From Pachypanchax playfairii (taxonomy: Eukaryota > Chordata > Actinopteri > Cyprinodontiformes > Aplocheilidae), in assembly GCA_006937955.1 (NCBI GenBank), contig SSNP01000125.1:735325-799324 (forward strand): 64,000 nt of DNA, in the 5' to 3' direction. The translations under genes and the position numbers were made by a program. Below the pieces are notes generated by a model that saw only the letters and a program-made list of their open reading frames with translations, was not told the DNA's origin and ran no database searches. Below are positions 10,835 to 22,277 of this stretch, one piece after another; the stretch's first letter is position 1, and every line of letters begins with the position of its first letter.

Positions 10835-13430
10835 TCATCCTGGACATGTCACCGTAAAGGAGAAGATCTGTACGAGGGACATCGAACTGTTAGCTGTGAG
10901 TTTCCGTCCATATTATTTACCCAGAGAGTTTACCTGTGTTATTCTGGTAGCGGTTTATATAATACCTGGTACCGCTCCAGAAACTGCCTGTGATGTCATC
11001 AGCTCTGTTGTTGCGAGGCTACAAACACAGCATCCAAACTCAGTTATGGCGATCTCTGGAGACTTCAACAACGTCTCCCTCTCTACAGCTTTACCAACAT
11101 TCCAACAGTTTGTCAGCTGCTCCACCAGAGAAAATAAGACGTTGGACTTATTTTATGTAAATATTAAAAATGCATACAGCTCCTCTGCCCTGCCACCTTT
11201 AGGAAGATCTGACCATAATCTGGTTCTTCTCACCTCCACATACAAGCCCATCGTTCAGCAGCAACCAGTGATCACAAAAACCATCAAAACCTGGTCTAAT
11301 GATGCTGAAGGTGCTCTGAAAAGTTGCTTCGAGGCTACGGACTGGAATGTCCTCTGTGAACCTCATGGAGACAACATCAACACCATGACTGAGTGTGTGA
11401 CAGATTATATAAACTTCTGTGTGGACAGCATCGTACCAACAAGAACTGTGAGGTGCTTCCCCAATAACAAACCCTGGATCACCAGAGACCTGAAAAAGCT
11501 GCTGAACATCAAAAAGAAAGCCTTCAGGGATGGTGACAGGGAGTTATTAAAGACAACACAAAAACAACTTAAAGCACAAACAAGGAAGTGCAAGGAGGAC
11601 TACAGGAGGAAGCTAGAGAGTCAGCTCCAGCAGAACAACGTGAGGGATGTGTGGTCTGGAATGAAGAAGATCACCGGCTTCAAGGTAAAGGGGGACCAGA
11701 CTGATGGAGGTCTGGACAGAGCTAATGAACTGAACATGTTCTTCAACAGGTTCAGTTCCCCCCCTGCCTCCATCCCCACAGACCACACACCCTCCATGAG
11801 CCCACAGCTTTCCTGTCACACCTCCACTTCGTCACCCTGCAGCTCAGTCATGGACCAGAACACTGCATCATCTTCCTCCACCTCAGAGCACCCAAAGACC
11901 TCCTCTGCCTCCACCTCCACTCTGTCGGTGACCTGCTACCAGGTCAAGAAACAACTGGAGAAACTGAACCAGAACAAGGCTGCAGGTCCAGATGGTGTCA
12001 GTCCCAGAGTTCTCAAGACCTGCTCAATGCAACTATGTCCAGTTCTCCAGCACCTCTTCAACACCAGTCTGAGACAGAAAACAGTTCCTGTGCTGTGGAA
12101 AACATCCTGCCTTGTTCCAGTACCTAAAAAACCACAACCAGCTGAACCAAACGACTACAGACCAGTTGCCCTGACATCTCACGTCATGAAAGTCCTGGAG
12201 AGACTCTTACTGGCTCACCTCAACAAGCAGGTCAGCACCTTTCAGGACCCATTACAGTTTGCATACCGTAATGGGCTTGGGGTTGAAGATGCCATCATCT
12301 ACCTGCTTCACAGAGCACACGCTCATCTGGACCAATCAGGCAGCACTTTGAGGGTCATGTTCTTTGACTTCTCAAGTGCTTTTAACACAATTCAGCCTGC
12401 TTTGTTATGTGAGAAGCTCCATAAATTCCAGGTGGATTCCTCCACAACCTCCTGGATTTATGACTACCTCACAAACAGACCACAGTTTGTGAGACTGGGG
12501 GGTTGTGTGTCTGGGATGGAGGTCAGCAGCACTGGAGCGCCACAAGGAACTGTACTCTCACCATTTCTCTTCACGATGTACACCTCTGACTTCCAGTACA
12601 ACTCTGAGTCCTGTCATCTGCAGAAATACTCTGATGACTCTGCAGTTGTTGGGTGCATCAGTGAGGGACAAGAAGCTGAGTATAGAGAATTGGTCAGTCA
12701 GTTTGTGAAATGGTGCAGTAACAATCATCTCGTTTTAAATAGCAGCAAAACTAAGGAGATGATTGTTGACTTCAGGAGGAGAAAGAATCAACACAGCAGT
12801 ATTTCCATCCTAGGAGAGGAGGTAGAGGTGGTGGAGGAATACAAGTACCTTGGAGTTCAGCTGGACAACAGACTAGAGTGGAAATGCAACACAGAATACA
12901 TCTACAAGAAAGGTCAGAGCAGACTCTACTTCTTAAGGAAGCTGAGATCTTTTAATGTCTGCACCAAGATGTTGCAAATCTTCTATAGGTCTGTTGTGGA
13001 AAGTGCAATCAGCTTTGCAGCCATCTGCTGGGGCAGCAGCATCAGAACCAGAGACTTGAAGAGAATCAACAAACTGATCAGGAAAGCTGGATCTGTGCTG
13101 GGAGTATCTCTGGAGCCGCTGGAGCTGATTGTACAAAAAAGAATGCTGGACAAGCTGATGAAGATGATGGAGGACTCTTCTCACCCTCTGCACGACACAG
13201 TGATCAAACAACAGAGTGTGTTCAGTGAGAGGCTTCTTCAGGTCCGATGCAAGACCGAAAGATACAAAAGATCATTCCTGCCTGCAGCCATTAGCCTCCA
13301 CAACAAGAACAGACCTTGATTTTTATTATTGTAAAAAAAAACAAAAAAAAAAACTACTACAACGTTGAATTTCCCTTCTGGGATAAATAAAGTATTTTTT
13401 CATTTCATTTTCATTTTCATTTTCATTTCA
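10835..13430 (+). CDS. Rex1/Babar-like LINE endonuclease-RT polyprotein
   Basis: This is one open frame of more than 800 codons, from about 10,835 to the stop at 13,319. It encodes the later half of an APE-type endonuclease (ISGDFNNVSL near 10,930-11,100, then LGRSDHNLV with the catalytic SDH at about 11,200) and a reverse transcriptase (NKAAGPDGVSPRVLK, FFDFSSAFNTIQP near 12,360, GAPQGTVLSPFLF near 12,530, and KYSDDSAVVG near 12,620, where the usual YADD is YSDD). A C-terminal thumb follows. The 3' end has GGGATAAATAAAG and a TTTCA-type tail to 13,430. The enzyme would nick target DNA and reverse-transcribe its own mRNA. The start lies at the interrupted 5' half (7,400-7,954), so the copy is probably not autonomous. 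The clade name is my recognition; a related CR1/L2-superfamily clade is possible. Confidence 0.85.
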
Positions 13431-13956
13431 TTTCATTCTGACCTGCCCGTACACCCCCGCCCTGTTAGTTTTTTAATCAAATTCTTTTGAGAGTTGACAT
13501 ATGCGGGCATATCTACTACATGAAATAGCTTTACGCCAGTTTAAACAGTGATGTCATCACACCTTTAATGTTTTTGCACTTTTTTATAAAACTATTCATT
13601 TTATCCCAAAACCATTAGTGGAGCGCCCTCTTCAGGTTTAAAACGTGACACTGCACTTGAATTGGATCAGGCATTGCTATTGGCTGAAACCTTATTTTCT
13701 TTCATCGTGACATCATGATTGTACCGCTGCTGAATATAAAAAGAGCGTCTCGGCCACACCTCCGCTCAGTAGTGAGTGAGTGTGAACAGGAAGTGTTTAT
13801 GGCCGTTATCAGAGTTCATTTTAGTGTTTGTGATTGTGTGAAAACATGTTTTTAGCACATTACTGAAGGGTTTTCTCTTCATGCTGAGATACTTTGATTT
13901 ATACCTTGGACACCTCTCTGAAACATGTTTTTGGCTTTTGTGCAGACAATAATGTG
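13431..13956. other. no feature recognised
   Basis: There is no gene here. The sequence has repeat-like texture but no family was identified. Confidence 0.4.
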
Positions 13957-14270
13957 CAGCGGTCGCGTGCTCAGCCTGATGAGGCTGAGTCACAGATATT
14001 ACACGAGCTAATCAAAATTTAGCTTTTGCTTTGATCAACAGCAATATACTACGAAGAGACAGGTCCCATTCTAAGACGCTGAAGCCGCTGCAGTACGAAC
14101 CATCAGCTTGAAACGGTAGTGCGGTCGCGTGCAGCTGCACCTGTTTGCAGAGTCACATGATGTAACTGGAGCTAATAGCGTTGGCTAACAGTGTACCAGT
14201 AGAGAACAGCCTCATTCTATGTCGCCAATCCGCTGCAGGGCGAACTATCAGCTCGAAACGATACGGATCA
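13957..14270. repeat. diverged tandem duplication, ~150-bp unit
   Basis: Two imperfect copies lie in tandem. Each begins near GCGGTCGCGTGC and runs to a segment like CCGCTGCAG..CGAAC.ATCAGCT.GAAACG (first near 14,083-14,115, second near 14,230-14,262). The function is unknown, and it may be part of a larger unrecognised mobile element. Confidence 0.55.
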
Positions 14271-14479
14271 GAGCTGCTCGTCTCATCCAAATATTCCTCC
14301 ATTTCACCTGTCCCTCTCTGGTGCGTGTCAGTCAGAGTGACATGTCAGTCACAGCACAGAATGCCACGCCCCCTTAGTCCGCCAGTCACGCCCATTTATC
14401 ATGTTATTTTTTTAAATCTCAGATTGTATCCGGGGAGGGGGGGTAAGTTTTCCTTTAAAAGCCTCTTATGTTTTTTAAT

Positions 14480-14700
14480 AATTGGATCTGACTGCAGACT
14501 TCCACATGGTGGATCACAACTCAAATCTTAATTCATTAAAGTAAAAATCCTTAAATGGTTCCTGTTGCACTGATCAAAAAGAGTTTTACTCTACACTAGC
14601 AACAGAAATTATCCTTCACCCTTGTATCCCATTTATTTATGGGATACCTCAAGGCTTTATTTTAGGCCCCATGTGTGTTCTATTAAATTCAAAAATTACA
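14480..14700 (+). pseudogene. degenerate LINE RT fragment
   Basis: Short frames resemble two adjacent reverse-transcriptase motifs: LTADFHMVDH (for LS.AFD.VDH) near 14,490 and, about 130 bp on, GIPQGFILGPMCV (for GIPQGSVLGP). Stops and frameshifts separate them. Confidence 0.55.
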
Positions 14701-14819
14701 ACTTCACTTTTCACCATTTTGCTGAGTCATGGTATCAACACTACAGACATGAATACAAATCTAGACTGGACATCTTTACTTTCTTCTGTTGTTGGAAAGT
14801 AAAACCATGATCGCCATTT

Positions 14820-16369
14820 TTATAGAAACTGCCATGTAGTTTTATTTGAGCTTGAGTTTGCACTAGAGACCTGGAGCTGAAAGCAGCCTAAGCTCTGGCA
14901 CACAATAATGATGATTTTTAGCATAAAATGACTAAGTACAGATAAACATAAGAAAAATTAATATTTCAGTATGCAGCAGTAAAAGACGAATAATGTGAAT
15001 AAATAAGAGTTAACACCTGCAAAAAATATATATATCTAAGGTGTATTTTTATTTTTAAGTCAATGCAAAGTCCAAATGTCAGACTTCCAACTGGAGCCAC
15101 CATCGGGGTTTTGGGCTCAGAATCATGGCAGCTTCAGCTCCTGTGTTCCAGTCTTGGGTTTAGATTTTTTAGATACCTCTGAAGAGTTCCAATTAACTGG
15201 ATCTCAATTTTAGTTTTTAATATAAGAAGAAGGCAAAAATTTTAAACTCAACATTTTTTTTATTGATGTTTGACGTTTTATTGACTATTGGGATCTTTGA
15301 ATTTGAAGAACAGATCAGATCAGCTGTCAAGACAAGCTGTTTCCAGTTCGGGCTGTACTACATTTTAAAAACATGCAACTGCAGTATCAGTTCATGCGTG
15401 TGCTGTCATCATCAAGGCCTGCGTTGTTGATTACATGAATTAATTCCTTCATGATATCTTACCTGAATTACTGCATTGCTTCATAGGTTAGGGTTAGGGC
15501 CTTAATTTGTTTCGTTTTGGTGTCTGACAGATGTTGAAAAGTCTGTTTCCTGTCAGAAAAGAAGCAGTGTGATCACATAACACCTGTTATAACAATCATA
15601 GATGTTCTTATCTGTGGAACAGTCTGTTAACCCTGTAATGCTCCTTGTATCATATTTGCTACATAGTTTTGATCATTTCTAACATGGTTGCTCCCAGTAA
15701 ATGATCCACTTGCCTTTTTTTTCAGGTTAAATCATCATTATTATATGGATGAATGAATTATTATTAACTCATTTTTATATTACAATTAAACCGTAAAAAC
15801 AGCCAACGTAATAAATGTGATACAAAAAAATCTATTATAAATAACATGATACAGCAAAAAACGTTTGTGAATTTTGTTCTAAGGCTTCGTAAACATCCCA
15901 ATTCCAAATAATCAGAATTTTCTGGCTATTTTTTAATAAGTTGGGTTTTACAGGGTTAAAAGAATTATAGCTGCTCTGAATATTTTCCTCTTTGAATCCA
16001 TTAGAAGGCAAATTTTCTAAATTGCTTTTAGTCCTAATTGAACAGATTATCTTGGCTTTTATTGTTCAGGTGTCATTTAATTAACAATTTCACATTTTAG
16101 TTTATTCAATTATGTTATTTGAAGATCATATTTATTTCTTATGAACCAGATTTCTTATGTACAAAGTACATAGTGCGTACTCCAGGTATATCTCTGTATT
16201 GTTGATCCGAACTGAAGCCAAAGACATTACCTGAATTACCTGCTGCATCTAGATCTAATTAATGACTGACGTCAAAGATAAACAGCTACTTCAGTTTTGT
16301 GTGGAAGCTGTTTGGAGGCTTTAAATACTTCCTTATGTTTGAGTGCTGAAGTGTTTCTCCATGTCCAAG
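14820..16369. other. AT-rich stretch, likely gga3 intron
   Basis: No exon, RNA gene or repeat was recognised in these 1.5 kb immediately upstream of the first gga3 exon seen. I looked for GAT-domain-like helices and saw none. Confidence 0.5.
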
Positions 16370-19300
16370 GCTCCGGAAGCATAAACCAGTCTGAGATTCT
16401 GATTGACTTGGTGGGCCTTGACATCAAGAGTCCTTCTCAACCTGAGCAGAAACCTGTAGCATCATCTTTACCCTGTCCTGGTGACCTGTTTGGTGATCCA
16501 GCAGCTACTGACACTCAGTCTGAGAGTGTTGGTGCTGCAGTCTCACTCTTGGATGAGGAGCTTCTGTCTTTAGGTAACATGAATGTTATGTAGCTAATTA
16601 TTTTGTGTAATTTTTAATGATCTGTTTCATATTTAGATATGAAACTTGTGTAATTTTACAGGCCTTGATGAACCTGGTCCTCCAGTCAGTGAATCAACAC
16701 AAAGGAATGAATGTAATCATCTGCTGTCCTCAAAGGTATGAACATATATACAACTAACTCATTTCAGTTTTCAGGTTTTATTGGAAATAACTGTTTTTTT
16801 TTTTTATTACAATAGGGTTCCAGTCAAGATTTGGATTTTCTTGACACCAGTCTGCCTGCTCTTCATGCACTTTCCACACCGTCTCTCTTTGGCATCTCTA
16901 CAAAAGCATTTTCAGAAAGTCCTACTAAAACCACTACGGCTGCCTCCGGCTTCTCTGGGCCTGTCTTTCCCACACCTCCAGTTTCCATAGCGTCCAATTT
17001 ATCATCGGTTGTATTCCCACAACCTCTCATGTGCATGTCCCCAGCTGCCCTTCCTCAGTGTCTCAGTACCTCATCTGCTCCGTCAGCTGCCCATGAACAT
17101 GTCTCCTCTGCCGGAGTCTTCCAGTCAACATCATCTTCTGTTGGTCACAATTTCCAAGACCTGGTCATGCTGGAGCTGGGCAGTAATGATAAGTAAGTGA
17201 TACTATGGCATTGACTTTAATAACTAACAGCAAGTTGCTTTCAATAAAACAGGAAATGTTTATGTTAAAGAGACCATTTCATACACATTCCAGGACTTTG
17301 TGGTTATTTCTTAAGTATTAACCAGTAATATGAAACATTTTATATCTAGAAAACGTCAGGAAACACTGATTAACAGACCTTTCAATCTGTCTGCGTTAAA
17401 ATTCATCTGTTTCCGACTCGTTCCATGTCAGGCTTCGGGCAGTAGCTCTATCGTATTCATTATTCGAATTTACTGGACTCTGATTGGCTAACAAACTAGC
17501 CTATGAGAGCAAGGCATACAGTTTCCTGCCCCGCTGCACATGGCAACAGCAGACGTTCTCTCTTCCTGTTTGTTACGTATTATGCTAACAGCTTTTAGCC
17601 AGCAGCATGCTAGGCGTGGTTTCAACTGAGGGAGCTGATGAATACTAACGAACAAAGGAGTTGTGATGAAACAGATACAGGCTGTTTGAACTCGGGTTTT
17701 ATCACCTGCGTAGTTTGAGAGATAAAAACTGAAAGAAAAGTTGTTGACCTGTTTTCACACCCACTATGTGTCATGGTTCTGTTACCAGGTGGGTTGTTTG
17801 CGAGCTCCAAGTGTGACCCAAACTCCAGACACACACAAGCGAGTAAACCAGCTTTGCAGTTCAAACAGTGTTTAATTATTTACAGTGCTCAAAATACAAG
17901 GAATGCAAAACTGTGCTCGGGTGATGAACTCAGGACGGACTGGTGCGGGACAGGAACGGTCCTGGGTTGTGGAGAGAGAGAGGTTAGTGACAGTCTGTGG
18001 AACCAGCTTGTGGTGTGCGGGGATCGTGCTCGTTAACTCACGGTGACGGGTTTGTCGTCCTGCTGTGAGGAGGGATCCGGAGATGCTGCCGCGGGGGTGG
18101 TGATCCAGACTGTCCAGAGTTATTGTGTGAGATCCGGGTCCGGGTGCTGTTCGTGCCGACGTAGTTCCAGCAGGGGTGACAGCAGCGCGCTGACCGGGAA
18201 GGTGTGGATCCAGAGGAAGCCAGAGACAGACAAGGAGCCAGGGGAAGAGAGCTGGTTGCGTGTTCCAGCAACAGAGCTCTGAGACATCTGTGTGAAGCCA
18301 GTCCTCACGATAGGCAGGTAGATGACCACGCTGAGGCACTGTAATCTGGAGAGATGCTCCAGGACAGCGGGCTAGGCACAAGGGAAGAGAAGGCAGGTTA
18401 AACACTGCTAGAAGTACTCCTGATCAATAATAATACTGGCCACTCTGTTACCACGGTAGTTAGTGGAACAAACTGGCGTCTGTCTCTTGTTCCTCCTCTG
18501 CTTAAGTACCCAGCTCTCCTGAGCTGGGTAATGATCCACACCTGCTTCCACTGATGATCTGCTGCCACGCCCTGCAAGACAATTAGTCACACACACACCA
18601 CCCACCACCAGCAGCAGAGATCCTGACACTATGAAGGTAAGAACACCTGTGGATCTAAAATATTCAACAGAAACCTCAGAAAAACTGTTTTTAATGGAAG
18701 GGCCTCTTTAAATAAGATTTCCATCATTGAACAGAGAACATGGGACAAGGGATAAACTACAAAGAAAGTCTGAAAAAATGTTCTAGAAAAACTGCTGAAG
18801 CTACAAGAAGTTTAGAATGTTGTCAGGAGTTATCAGATTGATAGTAAGTTAGTGCATCTCTGGCATCTTCACAGCTGAAACTGAGACTGACTCACTACAA
18901 CCACTATTAAACTGTTTGAAGCTGTTCTGTAAACTGCTGTGCAGCTGATGCTCATGAGGGTCTGGTACCTCTGTGTGTTCCCACACTGCTTCTATGCATA
19001 CAGGATTGTAAGTAATCCAGCAAAGTTGAAACACCTGCAGGATTTAGTTGCTCCAGCTCTTAAGGCTTCATCAACCTCCACTGCTGCAGGACAGCTTCAA
19101 ATCATAAGCCATTTTGTTCCCTGAAAACAACTTTTATATATAATTCTGAAAAGTACATGTTTTCAGTTTGTGGCAATCAAACCTTTTTTAAACTCTGACA
19201 GTTCACCACTTACCTTTTATTCTATTTCAAAGTATTCATTAGACTGACTGGAATTACGGTAAAATACTGGAAACATTGAGGCGTTCTAAACCCTTCGACT

Positions 19301-22277
19301 GGTACTGTGTGTCTCAGGTAATTGTTGCTGGATCATTGTCAGCTGTTTGGAATGGACTTCTCTATAAAGACAGCTCATCTTGCTTCACTATATACCTTTT
19401 TGGCAGTCATGGTAACATAATGATCAGTTGGTTTTGATGTGCATCAAAAGCTTTCAAGTTACAACATGTTTGGATGTTTACTGCAGTCGTCTTGCTGAGA
19501 ATCATGTGATGTACTGACCTTAAAACTCGGTCTTAGTGAAATAAATATTTTTTAGTTTGAATAGAATATTGATAAAATCTCATAGAATTAAATATTGATT
19601 TGAAATCATATTCGATAAGTTATTTAAAACAGTGTTCCCCGACCTGACTGGCTATAAATATAATGTTGAACAGTGATTTGAATATAAGTGCATGTGAAGC
19701 ACTTGTATTCAACAAAATAATCTGATCACTCTAATCTGAAAAACTGTACGTGATTTAACTTTAGTTTGGCAAATTTTAACTAAACATTTAAAGGTACGGT
19801 ATGTAAGAATTAGACCAGGGGAGGGCAACTCCAGGCCTCGAGGGCCACTATCCTGCACATTTTAGATATTCCCCTGTTTCACCACACCTGCTGCAGATGA
19901 ACAGGTCGTTAACAGGCTTCTATAGGACTTGCTGAGAGGTTGCACATTTGAATCAGGTGTGGTGAAACAGGGGAACATCTAAAATGTGCAGGATAGTGGC
20001 CCTCGAGGCCTGGAGTTGCCCACCCCTGAATTAGACCTTGTTGTTAAATCCAAATCATGCTGTTTATGTAATAAAAAAAAACCATCTGTTCTCAGCTACT
20101 CACCTCCTCCCCTTCCTGATTTTTCTGTTGGGTTGCCAGTTCTGATGTTGATCCTCATTTTGTTTCTCTTGTATTTGTTCAGTTTTTGGGAATGTCTGAA
20201 GGTCTATTTGTTCAGCGTTGAGTTTTCCTAAGTGCATTTGAACGCCCCATCACGTGCAGCTCGGCTGTTCAGTTGGAAGGATGTGGTGGTTTCTTACTTT
20301 TTGCTGCTGGTAGTTGTAGAATTCCAGCTGCTTGTGTTGAAGACTTGGCAGCCTTGCAGACTCACATGTGATTCATTATGGAACCAGGAAGTCTGAACGT
20401 GTAAATAATGATTCTGGTCTGGGCTAATTTTTTTAAAGTGACAGAAACTAGCGACCACCCAGTCAATTGAGATCAAGATCTGTTAAAATGTGACTTTATT
20501 TTCAACATCAGTGGGATATTAAACTGTTGTGTGAGTGTAAAATTCTTCCATATTGTACCTTTAAGAATCAGTCTTGACTCCAACTTCCATCTGGTTCTAA
20601 AGAGATGGCCTACTGTCAAACTAAATACAGTTAGAACTCAGTTTGGTTCATATCTGCTTCTGGGCCGTGAGAGTCTGATTTACTCCTGCTGGTCTCTTCT
20701 GGTCTCAGCAGGAACTCCATCACATCCACTTCAGTTGTGAAAGCAGGGATGGAAGGATGGTCTACGCCTCCAGCTACCAAGAATCTCTCAGATGACATCC
20801 CTCTTTTACGCTCTCTCTCCCCGATTCTCCCCATGAGCCAAACAAGTCCAAACAGAGGAGAAGAGGTTTCTCTGGCCAGTGTCTTCATCCCTTTAGAATC
20901 TATTAAACCAAGTGAGTTTTACTGAAGGAAACTAAAGGATTTCTATTTTTGTACAATATGTGTCACATTTTAATGTTTTCAGCGTACAGAAACACTTGAC
21001 CTTAAGGGCTTGATAAACCATGAAACTATTGTAATTATTGTTATTAACTTATAGACTAAATATCCCATGCAAATCATAATATTTTACTTTAGATCTGAAA
21101 TAATTTCTTTAAACCAGCACCAAACAAAAGTTCTAAGTAAAGACAGTCTTATTCCACTAAATCAAATAGAGATGCACAAGTCCTCAAAAAGTACTTATTC
21201 TACACGGTGGTGCAGTGGGTAGCACTTTTATCTTACAGTGAGAAGGTCCTGGGTTTGACACCAGACCAGGTCCTTTCTGCGTGGAGTTCACATGTTTTCC
21301 TCGTGCACGTGTGGGTTTCCTTCAGGAACTCCGGCTTCCTCCCACAGACCAAAAATATGCATGAGCTTAATTGGTAGATTTAAATTGTCCCTATGTGTGT
21401 GAGTGTGTGTGAGTAGTTGTATATGTGACCCTGTGATGGACTGGCAACCTGTCCAGGTGTGACCCCGCCTCTCACCCAGTAACCGTTGGAGATAAACATC
21501 AGCTCCCTGCGACCCCGAGCAGGAAGAAGCAGGTTTAGATACTGACTGTTACTGTTTGATGTTTTAGGTAAAGTCTTACCTGTAACAGCATATGACAAGA
21601 ACGGTGTTCGAGTTCTGCTCCATTTTGCCTCTGACTGCCCACCAGGGAGACCTGATGTTCTCGTGATGGTGGCGTCAATGCTCAACACGGCTCCTCAGCC
21701 TGTGAGGAACGTTGTTCTGCAGGCCGCTGTGCCCAGGGTAAAACTCCTTATGTGGGATTTTATTCAACTAGAAGCTACGTTGTGGATTTCTATCTAAAAG
21801 TAACAAGCAAGGTACATTTTAGAACTTGTGAAAGTTCATCTGAATGTTTATTTTTGATGTTTTATTCTGTTAAATTTGTAGACGATGAAAGTGAAGCTGC
21901 AGCCCCCCTCGGGGACGGAGCTCGCTCCATTTAATCCAGTTCTTCAGCCTGCTTCCATCACTCAGGTCATGCTGCTTGCCAATCCTCTGAAGGTACCGCT
22001 CAACCTGAGGCTTTGTTTTCCTTTAGCATTTACAATTTACTGATGAAACACGTTTCCATCAGCTTGATTTAAACAATCTTAAAACTTGACTCTGTTAAAC
22101 GTTCAGCTTTCAGGATCCTAATGGAAGCTGCCAATTTAAGCCTATTAATGTTGTTCTGTTTTCCAGGAAAAGGTTCGGATGAGATACAAACTGATGTTCA
22201 CGCTGGGAGAGCAGCCGTTCACAGAGGTGGGGGAGGTTAATGATTTCCCCCCTGCTCATCAATGGGGGGCTCTATAA
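16370..22277 (+). CDS. gga3: GGA3-like clathrin adaptor, 3' exons (hinge and GAE ear)
   Basis: Seven exons: 16370-16573, 16662-16735, 16816-17192, 20709-20911, 21568-21737, 21882-21992 and 22167-22277 (stop TAA). All junctions are GT/AG and the phases agree, giving 415 residues. GGA proteins are ARF-dependent adaptors that sort mannose-6-phosphate receptors at the trans-Golgi. The first exons encode the hinge, with a clathrin-box-like LIDLVGLD and the internal acidic dileucine-type LLDEELLSLG, then a Ser/Pro-rich linker. From VFIPLESIKPS on comes the gamma-adaptin ear (YDKNGVRVLLHF, CPPGRPDVLV, LANPLKEKVR, GEQPFTEVGEV), ending WGAL. Wording such as CPPGRPDVLV and LQAAVP fits GGA3 better than GGA1 or GGA2. 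The N-terminal VHS and GAT domains are absent from the window, so the gene must begin upstream or be truncated. The first acceptor is weak; 16,390 is an alternative in-frame start. Confidence 0.9.
17265..18711. mobile_element. probable TTAA MITE split by an LTR insertion
   Basis: TTAAAGAGACCATT at the left and GGGCCTCTTTAA at the right form an imperfect inverted pair ending in TTAA. Without the nested 860-bp element (17,769-18,628) the MITE would be about 590 bp. The match is weaker than for the other TTAA elements. It lies in the long gga3 intron 17,193-20,708. Confidence 0.5.
17769..18628. mobile_element. solo-LTR-like insertion with CTATG duplication
   Basis: The element begins TGTCATGG and ends CCTGACA and is flanked on both sides by CTATG, a 5-bp target duplication. 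TG...CA ends with a 5-bp duplication are what a solo LTR of a retrotransposon would leave. There is no coding sequence. A non-autonomous DNA element with short termini is the alternative. A similarly ended element lies at 24,327-25,040. Confidence 0.6.
19788..20564. mobile_element. TTAA MITE, family B copy 1 (reverse)
   Basis: TTAAAGGTACGGTATGTAAG at the left and the inverted TTAAAGGTACAATATGGAAG at the right bound this element in a gga3 intron. Its interior (20,140-20,480) is the reverse complement of 38,720-39,050, so it is the same family inserted in the opposite sense in jpt1. A hAT MITE sits inside its left end. Confidence 0.85.
19816..20028. mobile_element. hAT MITE nested in a TTAA MITE
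   Basis: This 213-bp element has inverted ends (CAGGGGAGGGCAACTCCAGG and the complement of CAGGGGTGGGCAACTCCAGG) and a perfect 8-bp target duplication AATTAGAC on both sides (19,808-19,815 and 20,029-20,036). The 8-bp duplication and CAGGGG ends identify a hAT-type MITE. The two halves are nearly complementary over their whole length. Confidence 0.93.
21201..21545 (+). repeat. tRNA-like SINE-type dispersed repeat, copy 1
   Basis: The sequence has a tRNA-like head (GGTGGTGCAGTGGGTAGCAC as an A-box region and GGGTTTGACACC as a decayed B box), followed by the stock fish text GTGATGGACTGGCAACCTGT and GCCTCTCACCCAGTAACCG. Related pieces lie at 39,825-40,280 and 51,150-51,440. Whether it is a true SINE or the tail of another element is not settled by the sequence. 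It sits in the gga3 intron between 20,911 and 21,568. Confidence 0.65.
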
